From IMG/VR virus record IMGVR_UViG_3300042923_001129, positions 1 through 47,500 of that record: a stretch of DNA of 47,500 nucleotides; one strand, given 5' to 3'. Below the pieces are notes generated by a model, which saw only the letters and a list, made by a program, of their open reading frames with translations, searched no databases and was not told where the DNA came from. Both the position numbers and the translations under genes were made by a program. The stretch comes from a virus. Positions 1 through 5,938 of this stretch are shown one piece after another; within the stretch, counting starts at the first letter, position 1, and each line of letters begins with the position of its first letter.

Positions 1-91
1 GGCGGGCGGGATGCGGTCACCCGATCCATCTTGCCTGCTGCCGGTGCGTGCGCCGATTCGTGGAACGTCGATCCCGCGGCATTCGATTCGT

Positions 92-127
92 GGAGCCGAC
101 TACGGGACTTGAACCCGTAACCCCCGT
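92..127 (-). other. attL core: duplicated 3' end of a tRNA gene
   Basis: These 36 bases are repeated exactly at the right end of the window (47465-47500). Read on the minus strand they give a T-arm (stem ACGGG/CCCGT around loop TTCAAGT), an acceptor 3' strand AGTCGGC, and TCCA including position 91. This is the 3' part of a tRNA gene, a standard target of tyrosine integrases. To the right (higher coordinates) the sequence no longer folds as the rest of a tRNA, so this is the leftover 3' fragment and the host/phage boundary. An 11-bp repeat CGATTCGTGGA (54-64 and 84-94) overlaps its outer edge. Isotype cannot be read because the anticodon half is missing; a U discriminator would fit actinobacterial tRNA-Thr, but that is a guess. 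Confidence 0.85.
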
Positions 128-231
128 TTTCCGTATGACGAATCAGGGAGCTTCACGATATCTCACCCGATCAGGGCATTCGTCTGGTGCGCGGCCGCTC
201 CGGGATCATCCGAAATCACGGTACTTCAGGA

Positions 232-255
232 TGAAAACAGCGAGTAAGTAGCGAG
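232..255 (+). repeat. putative integrase arm-type site (P' side)
   Basis: This 24-bp stretch (TGAAAACAGCGAGTAAGTAG then CGAG) recurs at 47383-47406 with one mismatch. It contains AGCGAG twice, 11 bp apart. In the excised circle the two copies would flank the attachment core on either side, which is the expected arrangement of arm-type integrase sites. The role is inferred from position and repetition. Confidence 0.6.
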
Positions 256-261
256 CTGGCG

Positions 262-537
262 TCAACTTGCTGCGCGTCGAGCAGCCACGGCGTCGGCCAC
301 GACGACATCGACGTTGAGGCTGAGCGCGGTGCAGAGCGCGTCGAGCGAGTCGACGTCGGGCACGCGGACGCCCCGGAGGTACTTCGACACCTGGGACTGC
401 GAGATCCCGGACGCCTGACCTACCTGGCCCTGGGTCATGCCGGACTCGAGATAGGCGCGGTCGAGAGCGTCGGCGATCAGACGCGACAGCGCTTTGACGT
501 TCCCCCGGGGCACCCGCTGAAAGTATCGGTGCCGCAA
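262..537 (-). CDS. XRE-family HTH regulator
   Basis: A 91-aa protein with a lambda-repressor-type helix-turn-helix over roughly residues 30-75 (MTQGQVGQASGISQSQVSKYL..., then a second conserved stretch SLDALCTALSL). It has no C-terminal protease or oligomerisation domain, so it is a single-domain Cro-like regulator. The start used is TTG at 537; an in-frame GTG at 513 (giving MPRGNV...) is equally possible. It is transcribed away from a perfect palindrome at 564-579 that probably serves as its operator. It is separate from the main immunity repressor at the other end of the prophage, and probably controls the moron region or a second switch. Confidence 0.8.
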   Translation of the reverse strand: MRHRYFQRVPRGNVKALSRLIADALDRAYLESGMTQGQVGQASGISQSQVSKYLRGVRVPDVDSLDALCTALSLNVDVVVADAVAARRAAS

Positions 538-563
538 CGTTGACGACTTGCGGACGCTCGGCC

Positions 564-579
564 TAGTTCAGATGAACTA
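564..579. promoter_or_regulatory. palindromic operator TAGTTCA-GA-TGAACTA
   Basis: A perfect inverted repeat (7-bp arms, 2-bp centre) lies in the gap between the leftward XRE gene and rightward sequence. Its right edge overlaps a plausible -10 element TAATCT (578-583) for a plus-strand transcript. The dyad next to a single-HTH regulator suggests an autoregulatory operator; binding is inferred. Confidence 0.65.
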
Positions 580-665
580 ATCTCCTCGTGGGAGTGGCCT
601 TTCCTGGGGGACGTGATCCGGCTCGAGTGGCGGGCGGACGCGGGGGTAGGTGGAGAGACAGACAG

Positions 666-860
666 GTGCCGAGCATTGCTCTGAATATCGACAGCATCAA
701 CGCTGCGGCTGCGAGGATCGGACGACCCGATCTGGCAGTGACGGCGTCCGAGCCCGTGACGTGCGAGCTGCTCGCGCGACTACACACCGTGCTCGGGCTG
801 GACTTCTCCGCGCTCGCTCGCGTCAGTGACGCGCCGAGCGACCTGCGCGCCGCAGGATGA
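666..860 (+). CDS. hypothetical small protein
   Basis: A 64-aa product (VPSIALNIDSINAAAARIGR...) beginning at GTG 666 behind a purine-rich GGAGAGAC. An upstream in-frame GTG at 588 lies 4 nt after the candidate -10 TAATCT and would add 26 low-complexity residues. I prefer 666. I recognise no family. It sits divergently from the XRE gene across the palindrome, so it may be the regulated partner. Its last 38 bases overlap the end of the convergent DUF3263 gene. Confidence 0.45.
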   Translation: MPSIALNIDSINAAAARIGRPDLAVTASEPVTCELLARLHTVLGLDFSALARVSDAPSDLRAAG

Positions 861-1029
861 GGTGCGCTGTGATCGCATCGTGCGCCTGGCCCTCATGGGA
901 TGAGGCTGCGCGCGTGAGGAGCTGGTAGTACCTAGCCGGCGTCAGCCCTCGATCGCGCATCGCGTTCTCCTTGGCGTGCGAGTGGCGCGGCCACGCAGCC
1001 TCGAAGGCGAGCAGCTCGGCCGCCGTCAC
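823..1029 (-). CDS. DUF3263-like small protein
   Basis: A 68-aa protein with the DUF3263 pattern: an LLAFEAAW...H..AKENAMRDRGLTPARYYQLL core followed by a basic tail ending in RRAGRSARH. DUF3263 is a short actinobacterial and actinophage family, thought to be DNA-binding from its helical, basic make-up; its role is unknown. The start chosen is GTG at 1029, because its GTGA overlaps the TGA of the upstream gene (stop 1028-1026), the usual translationally coupled junction in this prophage. Longer in-frame starts give non-protein-like sequence. Confidence 0.75.
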   Translation of the reverse strand: MTAAELLAFEAAWPRHSHAKENAMRDRGLTPARYYQLLTRAASSHEGQAHDAITAHLILRRAGRSARH

Positions 1030-1238
1030 GACTGACGCTCGACGAGCGTGTAGTGGTTCACGAACCATCTCTCGGTGCAGATGTTCTCGCGGTCCGAGTC
1101 GAGCTGACCCCACGACACATCGCGACCCCGGCTTGGATCCCACGAGTCGGCGACCATCTCGACGTACACCTCGACGCCGTCGCTGTTCCGTCGCCAGATG
1201 TCGTCCTGCTGCACCGTGGTGCTATCCCCAGTTCCCAC
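1026..1238 (-). CDS. hypothetical protein
   Basis: A 70-aa soluble protein rich in Trp and acidic residues (DDIWRRNSDGVEVYVEMVADSW...WFVNHYTLVERQS). The pattern 'D.WRR..DG..V.V' resembles small phage proteins predicted to form beta-barrels, but I assign no family. It overlaps the downstream DUF3263-like gene by GTGA, so the two probably form a leftward two-gene unit. Confidence 0.6.
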   Translation of the reverse strand: MGTGDSTTVQQDDIWRRNSDGVEVYVEMVADSWDPSRGRDVSWGQLDSDRENICTERWFVNHYTLVERQS

Positions 1239-1299
1239 GGTGGAAAACTCTGCATGCAGGTTCCGACATCGGCGTACCCTCGCAGACCAGGAGGCTCAC

Positions 1300-1575
1300 A
1301 TGATCTGGTTCTTCGCTCCTGCGGACGTGATCATCGCCGTGCTCGTCGTCGCTGCCGTGGTAGCAGTAGCTGTTGGATCGTGGTGGTGGTTCTACCGCGC
1401 GACGGACGCTGTGCGTAGGAAGGGGCTTGGCCAGGAGATGCCGCCCTCTCCCCCACCTGCCGCGCCGCTGCCGCCACCCCAAGCCGGAGCCGGCTGGTAC
1501 CCAGTCGACGGTGGCAAACGATTCTGGGACGGCCGTGAGTGGACCACCCCCGTGATCAGGTCGACGCAACCGTGA
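1300..1575 (+). CDS. DUF2510 membrane protein
   Basis: A 91-aa protein: one N-terminal transmembrane segment (about residues 8-28, VIIAVLVVAAVVAVAVGSWWW), a Pro-rich linker (PPSPPPAAPLPPP), and a C-terminal DUF2510 motif (AGWYPVDGGKRFWDGREWT). DUF2510 is a short Trp-rich motif common at the ends of actinobacterial membrane proteins, usually cytoplasmic; its ligand is unknown. The ATG at 1300 follows a good AGGAGG (1289-1294), which sets the start. The stop overlaps the next gene's GTG (GTGA). It is likely a moron expressed with its zinc-ribbon neighbour. Confidence 0.8.
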   Translation: MIWFFAPADVIIAVLVVAAVVAVAVGSWWWFYRATDAVRRKGLGQEMPPSPPPAAPLPPPQAGAGWYPVDGGKRFWDGREWTTPVIRSTQP

Positions 1576-1736
1576 TCGACGACGAGGGTGCGCAGCCGCG
1601 TTGCGAGCGGTGCGGTGTGCTTATGCGCGACATCCCCGGCGGATGGAAGTGCCCCGCCTGCGGGCACTCGGTGCTTCCGACGATGGCTGTCCCGATGCCG
1701 CCTCAGTTCAATGGCCCGAGCATTCGGGGCGGGTGA
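1572..1736 (+). CDS. zinc-ribbon small protein
   Basis: A 54-aa protein with a four-cysteine ribbon, CERCGVLMRDIPGGWKCPACG (CxxC-x11-CxxC), at about residues 9-29. The GTG start at 1572 overlaps the stop of the DUF2510 gene. Such ribbons bind zinc and often nucleic acid or protein; nothing more specific is visible. Confidence 0.7.
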   Translation: MIDDEGAQPRCERCGVLMRDIPGGWKCPACGHSVLPTMAVPMPPQFNGPSIRGG

Positions 1737-1857
1737 GCCCCAATAGCGTCTGCGTGTTCCCTGGGTCAAGGGGGTACCTGCAGCACCGGGGTCCGGAGAT
1801 CGTGATGCCCGGCGGTCACCGACCGCTTCCTGGGGAACACGTCGCCGGGGCCGGCGG

Positions 1858-1888
1858 CTGCCCTCTCACGCTGGGGTTGAGAGGGCAG
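1858..1888 (+). terminator. terminator hairpin
   Basis: A perfect 11-bp stem CTGCCCTCTCA / TGAGAGGGCAG with a 9-nt loop, then TTTCCTC. It lies in the 200-bp gap after the zinc-ribbon gene and probably ends that transcript. I see nothing else in this gap. Confidence 0.6.
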
Positions 1889-1936
1889 TTTCCTCGGGCG
1901 ACGCGTCAACGGGCCCAGCATCCACGGGGGCTGACA

Positions 1937-2149
1937 ATGACCGCCGAGCCGCTCAGCTTCGACGAGTACTGCGAGCAGCACAACATCGGGCCGGGTGAGT
2001 ACGGCGCGGCGTTCGCGGCCTACCTGCACGAAATCAGCGGCGGCGAATGGGACGGCGACGTCGAGTTAGCGGGGCCGGCGCCGACGGCGGCGAGGGGCGA
2101 GCTGCAGATAGAGCCCGCCAACGATGATGAACGCGAGCAAGGCGAATAG
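1937..2149 (+). CDS. hypothetical acidic protein
   Basis: A 70-aa acidic protein (MTAEPLSFDEYCEQHNIGPGEYGAAFAAYLHEI...). The first ~45 residues look like a compact helical domain. The last ~28 (ELAGPAPTAARGELQIEP...) are encoded opposite a convincing minus-strand membrane-protein gene (2066-2245) and may be read-through of limited function. ATG is preceded by a modest purine stretch (GGGGGCTGAC). Family not recognised. Confidence 0.5.
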   Translation: MTAEPLSFDEYCEQHNIGPGEYGAAFAAYLHEISGGEWDGDVELAGPAPTAARGELQIEPANDDEREQGE

Positions 2150-2245
2150 CCAAGGGTTCTCGAGCATCCCCTGCCAGAGGCCGCCCAACATGATCCCGAT
2201 GCCTTGCCAGAACGCGGGCAAAAACGAATCCCCCAGATTCCCCAT
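2066..2245 (-). CDS. small Trp-rich membrane protein
   Basis: A 59-aa protein reading MGNLGDSFLPAFWQGIGIML..., with an amphipathic N-terminus, one strong transmembrane stretch (LFALLAFIIVGGLYLQL, about residues 35-51) and a positive Arg-rich end (RRRRRPR), so the C-terminus should face the cytoplasm. Codon third positions fit the local GC bias. It overlaps the end of the convergent plus-strand gene by 84 bp. No strong ribosome-binding site is visible. Small single-span proteins of this kind in prophages often act in superinfection exclusion or lysis control; that is conjecture here. Confidence 0.55.
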   Translation of the reverse strand: MGNLGDSFLPAFWQGIGIMLGGLWQGMLENPWLFALLAFIIVGGLYLQLAPRRRRRRPR

Positions 2246-2283
2246 GCGGGAACGCTAGCAGTGAGGTAGGAGAATCTCGTCTC

Positions 2284-2799
2284 ATGCAAGCGACAGATGG
2301 AGAGAGGCACCTCGACGGCCTGCGGGCGGCTGAGGATCACCTACAGACAGTCGACCACCGCGACGAAGACTTGATGTGGCAAGCGCTACTTAACTGTCTC
2401 GTGTGGCTGTTCCGCTGCGAGGAACGAGAAAAAGCCGCGCGCGCTGATTACTACGCCGTCCGCGACGCTGCGCCGGGAGGACCGACGCTCGCCGCGCTCA
2501 TCTACTTCCGTGGCCAGGTCGAGCACGCGAAGCAGGGCCACCCCTACCGGCTCGGTGCAGTGCCGGCCAAGCGGTTCATAAAGACCGTCGACGGGACGGT
2601 CGAGGCCAAGCGGTTCATCAAGACCGCCGACGGGTGGGTTGAAGCCAAGAGCTACATTGCCCGGTACGTCTTCCCGCCCCTGCACGCGGGCGCGCCGGTG
2701 GACAAGAACGGCCGGGATGGGCTCTATCGGCAGCTTGTGGAGGGTCGCCAGCTGGTCCATGCGATTTCGGAGGCCCGCGCATTCCTCGAGTCCTGCTAG
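2284..2799 (+). CDS. hypothetical protein with internal tandem repeat
   Basis: A 171-aa protein of unknown family. The N-terminal half is helical and charged. Residues ~95-120 hold two 13-aa tandem copies of AKRFIKT(V/A)DG(T/W)VE plus a partial third (AKSYI), from a 39-bp duplication at 2566-2643. The C-terminus (DKNGRDGLYRQLVEGRQLVHAISEARAFLES) is helical. ATG at 2284 has AGGAGA about 12 nt upstream. It is in a plus-strand cluster of accessory genes ending at the 3181 terminator. Confidence 0.6.
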   Translation: MQATDGERHLDGLRAAEDHLQTVDHRDEDLMWQALLNCLVWLFRCEEREKAARADYYAVRDAAPGGPTLAALIYFRGQVEHAKQGHPYRLGAVPAKRFIKTVDGTVEAKRFIKTADGWVEAKSYIARYVFPPLHAGAPVDKNGRDGLYRQLVEGRQLVHAISEARAFLESC

Positions 2800-2865
2800 A
2801 CGGGCAGTGTCCGTGGTGAGCGCGTAGCCTTGTCTCCTCGGCCGGAGGAAGGATCCCGGCCACCC

Positions 2866-3171
2866 TTGACCAAGAACCGCCGATACGAGGCACACTACGA
2901 CGCGCTCAACGACCGGAAGATCGCGGAGGCACCCCAGCGGCCGACCACCCTGCCGGCGCCCGCCTACGGGCCTAACGCGATCCAGTGGCTGCCGATCGGG
3001 TCAACGAAGCCGGCTGTCTGGGCGTGGGTGTCATGGCCGGACCGCCCCGCAGAACGCATCCCCGCGTTCGCCAAGGGCTGGAACGACCGCGTCGTCATCA
3101 TCGAATGGGACGGCCCAGGTGGAACACAGGACACCGTCGTGTGGCGGAACGCTGTCACCCGCCGTTCCTGA
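2866..3171 (+). CDS. hypothetical protein
   Basis: A 101-aa protein (TKNRRYEAHYDALNDRKI...) with a Trp-rich beta-like core (AVWAWVSWPDRPAERIPAFA...WNDRVVIIEWDGPGGTQDTVVWRNAV). This resembles phage proteins predicted to bind nucleic acid, but no family is recognised. The TTG start at 2866 is chosen because GGAGGAAGGA lies just upstream; an in-frame TTG at 2830 would add 12 poorly protein-like residues. A strong terminator follows directly. Confidence 0.55.
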   Translation: MTKNRRYEAHYDALNDRKIAEAPQRPTTLPAPAYGPNAIQWLPIGSTKPAVWAWVSWPDRPAERIPAFAKGWNDRVVIIEWDGPGGTQDTVVWRNAVTRRS

Positions 3172-3180
3172 AACGACGAA

Positions 3181-3218
3181 ACGCCCCGCATCCCACCCCA
3201 AGGTGGGACGCGGGGCGT
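3181..3218 (+). terminator. strong terminator hairpin
   Basis: A 17-position stem, ACGCCCCGC-A-TCCCACC / GGTGGGA-C-GCGGGGCGT, with one mismatch and a 4-nt loop, 10 bases after the upstream stop. It insulates the DUF2971 gene from upstream transcription. Confidence 0.8.
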
Positions 3219-3260
3219 CCTGGTCAACTGCGCTCGTCCGACGTTAGTGGGTTGCGGCGA

Positions 3261-3266
3261 TAGTGT
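3261..3266 (+). promoter_or_regulatory. -10 element of a probable leaderless promoter
   Basis: TAGTGT matches the actinobacterial -10 pattern TANNNT and lies 7 nt before the GTG at 3274, so the transcript would start at or next to the start codon. No convincing -35 hexamer is seen. Confidence 0.45.
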
Positions 3267-3273
3267 TCGAGTC

Positions 3274-4140
3274 GTGCCTGACTACCGGAAGCCGCCTGCT
3301 CCCGCCCCAGATCGAGTGCTTTACCACTACACGACGGCCGCCGGGCTTGCCGGGATACTTTCTAGCCGCAGCCTGTGGGCGACGGACACTCGCTACCTCA
3401 ATGATTCGTACGAGCTTCAACTCCTCGACGAGGAAGCGCGAGAAGTGCTCAGCAGCAACCCAAGTAGCCTGCCCCGCTGGCCCGAAGTTGCGCCGGCTAT
3501 AACGACCGCTCTGCTCATCATGAGCTCGCGCGGTCGGGGCCGCACGGCTTACTCCGTCTCCTTCTGCACCAACCCCGACTTGCTCAGCCAGTGGAGAGGC
3601 TACGGCGCTGGCCAACAGGCGTTCGCCATCATGTTCTCGACGCAGGGCCTTCGCGCGCTAGCGTCCGCTCACGGTGGTCAGCTCGTGCGAATCAGCTACG
3701 ACCCCGAACGTCGGCGAGCACTGGTCGAGTCGGTTCTGAGGCACGCACTCGAGACCGCGCCCAATCCCAGCGACCACAACCACACCGCTGTGCACATCGT
3801 GCAGACGCTGCGCGCGCAATTCGAGTCTGAAGCACCGGCGACCAAGCACGAATCCTTCGCCGAGGAAGCCGAGTATCGGATCGTGGTCCCGCCTCTTGCG
3901 GGCCTACCTCAGAAGACGCGCCTCGGACCTCGTGGCATTACCCCACATGTGTCGCTCGAGTTCCCGGTCGACGAGGCGTCCTCCATAGTCCAAGGAGTCG
4001 TCGTTGGGCCGCCGCGCCGGGAACGAGACCTGGATGCGGTCGAGTGGATGCTGAACGAGTACGGCGTCTTCGTGAACAGGTACGTCGGCGGGGAGGCGGG
4101 GCGTTCTGTCTTCCAGAGCGATACCCCCTACCTTCCGTGA
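3274..4140 (+). CDS. DUF2971-family protein, possible phage-defence moron
   Basis: A 288-aa soluble protein with the DUF2971 signature: LYHYTTAAGLAGILSSRSLWATDTRYLNDSYE near the N-terminus, then FCTNPDLLSQWRGYG and a late ESFAEEAEYRIVV block. The family is widespread and sporadic, and often found in mobile elements and defence islands; its biochemical activity is not settled to my knowledge. A resemblance of the HYTT...LWAT region to NAD-using folds has been suggested, but I cannot test it here. GTG 3274 is chosen over GTG 3247 because it sits 7 nt after TAGTGT, giving a leaderless mRNA. The gene is monocistronic between two hairpins. Its location suggests lysogen-expressed cargo, perhaps superinfection immunity. 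Confidence 0.8.
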   Translation: MPDYRKPPAPAPDRVLYHYTTAAGLAGILSSRSLWATDTRYLNDSYELQLLDEEAREVLSSNPSSLPRWPEVAPAITTALLIMSSRGRGRTAYSVSFCTNPDLLSQWRGYGAGQQAFAIMFSTQGLRALASAHGGQLVRISYDPERRRALVESVLRHALETAPNPSDHNHTAVHIVQTLRAQFESEAPATKHESFAEEAEYRIVVPPLAGLPQKTRLGPRGITPHVSLEFPVDEASSIVQGVVVGPPRRERDLDAVEWMLNEYGVFVNRYVGGEAGRSVFQSDTPYLP

Positions 4141-4156
4141 GCAGAGCAACTGCTCT

Positions 4157-4189
4157 ATCTCAGTCAGGGCGGAACGCCACGACTGAGAT
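4157..4189 (+). terminator. terminator-like hairpin
   Basis: A perfect 9-bp stem ATCTCAGTC / GACTGAGAT encloses a small inner hairpin GCG-GAA-CGC. It lies 17 bases after the DUF2971 stop. There is no U-tract, which is common for actinobacterial terminators. Confidence 0.5.
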
Positions 4190-4283
4190 CCGTCGCGCGT
4201 TCGATCGTTGGGTGTAGCCGCGTCTCAGTGCTCGCGCGGGAAGCGCAGCCTCCACAGTCGCGAGATGGATTACCGAGCGCCCC

Positions 4284-4289
4284 TAGGAT
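4284..4289 (+). promoter_or_regulatory. -10 element of a probable leaderless promoter
   Basis: TAGGAT fits TANNNT and ends 7 nt before ATG 4297, the same geometry as the promoter before the DUF2971 gene. It would drive the two-gene membrane operon that follows. Confidence 0.5.
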
Positions 4290-4296
4290 TGCGGGT

Positions 4297-4521
4297 ATGG
4301 AGCGACGCATCGACTGGGGGCTGGTCGCGATGTGCGCAGTGGCGTGCGGAGCCGGCGCGCTCTTCAGCGCCTCCTGGCTCGGCATCCTCGACATGTGGGA
4401 AGCCTGGATGTTCGTGGTCTTGTCGACGTTCGGCGGCGTGGTGGTTGGTTCCATGGTCGAGATCGTTCGGATGAGGTACAGCCTCGGTAAACACAATCGA
4501 CCCGATCAGGGAGACCAGTAA
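4297..4521 (+). CDS. small two-span membrane protein
   Basis: A 74-aa protein with two transmembrane segments (about residues 7-30, WGLVAMCAVACGAGALFSAS, and 36-60, MFVVLSTFGGVVVGSMVEIV) and a charged tail. Start ATG 4297 follows TAGGAT at leaderless spacing; a longer upstream frame is not protein-like. It ends 4 nt before the O-antigen-ligase-like gene, so the two are co-transcribed and may act together in the membrane. Family not recognised. Its Gly-rich helices could pack with the neighbouring polytopic protein. Confidence 0.65.
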   Translation: MERRIDWGLVAMCAVACGAGALFSASWLGILDMWEAWMFVVLSTFGGVVVGSMVEIVRMRYSLGKHNRPDQGDQ

Positions 4522-4525
4522 ACCC

Positions 4526-5938
4526 GTGACAGAGGGCGAACTCCTCATCGCAGTCGGCGCGGTCGCCCTGATCGCGGCGACGATGCTGCCGGTCGCGTGG
4601 GTCTGGCTCCGGTCCTTGAAGTTTGCTCCGATCGAGTACCGATCGGAGCAAACTCGCGACCAGCGGATGAAGATGCAGGTCACGATCGTCCTGGCCTGGG
4701 CCTATTCGTTCGTGCCGGCTCTCGTGCAGCGGTTCACGACGGCCCGCCGCGCGAACACCGTCGCCGACGTTGAAGCGCTGAGTGGTCTCGCGAGCACGGC
4801 GACCATTGCTTTGCTCGGATGCCTGGTCCTTTGGTGCCTCTTCACAATCGTCACGAGTGTCCGCGGCGGTCGGATTCGGCTCGGCGCGCTGACGATCGTC
4901 ACACTCCCGTTCGCGTACAACATCGCGTCAACCGTCGCGAATGCGCAGCCACTCCCGAACAACGTCGTGGCATCCGTAGCTGTCATCCTCGCGCTCGCGC
5001 TCTGCTCGGTGCGGTTGGAGAACCTGCGGGTTATCCCCTACCTGCTCGCGATCACCGCGGGCGCATCCCTCGTGCTCGGCGCACTCTTCCCGCACATCGG
5101 CCTGATGGCAGGTCAGTCCGGCGCCACGACCACGGCCGAGAAGGGAATCCTCTTCGACTCGCTGCTCGCCGGTGTCTACAACCACTCGAACGTGCTCGGA
5201 ACGATGCTGATCCTCGGCCTCCCGTCCGTGCTGCTCCTGCGACGCCAAGCCCACATTGTGGTGATCGTCGCAATCACCGGATTCGCGCTCGTGTGGTCGA
5301 GCTCGCGCACGTCCGTCTTCTCGCTGCTCGCAGCGCTGGCCGGTACCGCAGTGATGGCGCTGCTGACCCCGCGCGCGCGGTCGGCGTGGGCCATTGTGAG
5401 TGTGGTCGGTGCGTTGTGTGTTGTAGTAACCCTGCCGCTGATCACCCACGAGGCGCAGGCGTTCTCGTCACGCGGGCAGATCTGGGCGGGAAGCCTGTCG
5501 CAAGCCGCCGCCTCTCCCATCACGGGCGGCGGCTACGGCTGGTACGGCCACATCGCGGAGTTCTCCAACTCCCTAATCGCGGTCGCGTTCAACGGTCACA
5601 ACCTCTTCGTGCACGCCGCCACAACGGGTGGCGCGCTCTATCTCCTCGTGCTCGCGATCCTGTTCATCGGCCTATTGGTGGCCGCGATCCGCTTCGCCAC
5701 ACGCGGAGCGCTGTACCCGTACGTTTTCCTCCTGGCCTACGCTGTGATCTCGACGCTGGAGGTCGTTGCCCGATACCGCGATCTCGACCCCGCGTTCTGG
5801 GTCGTCGTCGCCCCTATCGCTGTGTTCATCTTCAGCTCGGCAGACCTCAAGCCGCGAGCCCCAGAGTCGGGTTCTTCGCGCGGATCTGCGCGCGGAGCGT
5901 CGCGATCTCCGATGCGGTCAGCGCGCGCGGGTAGCTGA
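4526..5938 (+). CDS. O-antigen ligase/polymerase-like (Wzy/WaaL-type) membrane protein
   Basis: A 470-aa polytopic membrane protein with about ten hydrophobic segments. It has the pattern of the Wzy_C/O-antigen ligase family: a large loop containing SSRGQIWAGSLSQAAASPITGGGYGWYG, then FNGHNLFVHAATTGGALYLLV, the region where family members hold conserved Arg and His. Such proteins polymerise or transfer lipid-linked glycans on the outer face of the cytoplasmic membrane. GTG 4526 has GGGAGA upstream. The last ~30 residues (PRAPESGSSRGSARGASRSP...) are low-complexity and antisense to the 3' end of the receptor-binding-protein gene (92-bp convergent overlap), suggesting the native end was lost on insertion. 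A perfect 15-bp inverted repeat lies in codons ~32-43. Probable lysogenic-conversion gene altering the cell-wall glycan. Confidence 0.75.
   Translation: MTEGELLIAVGAVALIAATMLPVAWVWLRSLKFAPIEYRSEQTRDQRMKMQVTIVLAWAYSFVPALVQRFTTARRANTVADVEALSGLASTATIALLGCLVLWCLFTIVTSVRGGRIRLGALTIVTLPFAYNIASTVANAQPLPNNVVASVAVILALALCSVRLENLRVIPYLLAITAGASLVLGALFPHIGLMAGQSGATTTAEKGILFDSLLAGVYNHSNVLGTMLILGLPSVLLLRRQAHIVVIVAITGFALVWSSSRTSVFSLLAALAGTAVMALLTPRARSAWAIVSVVGALCVVVTLPLITHEAQAFSSRGQIWAGSLSQAAASPITGGGYGWYGHIAEFSNSLIAVAFNGHNLFVHAATTGGALYLLVLAILFIGLLVAAIRFATRGALYPYVFLLAYAVISTLEVVARYRDLDPAFWVVVAPIAVFIFSSADLKPRAPESGSSRGSARGASRSPMRSARAGS
4620..4654. repeat. perfect 15-bp inverted repeat inside coding sequence
   Basis: Arms AGTTTGCTCCGATCG and CGATCGGAGCAAACT are exact reverse complements around the 5-nt spacer AGTAC. 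It lies near the 5' end of the O-antigen-ligase-like gene. As RNA it would be a very stable hairpin; as DNA it is a dyad. Confidence 0.95.

Noticed and set aside
48-251. 67-codon plus-strand frame across the left attachment site
   Set aside because: It reads through the tRNA fragment and arm-type site and has no protein-like features.
4819-5934. 371-codon plus-strand frame overlapping the O-antigen-ligase-like gene in another frame
   Set aside because: Composition is Arg/Pro/His-rich with no hydrophobic pattern; the alternative frame has about ten membrane segments and a family motif.
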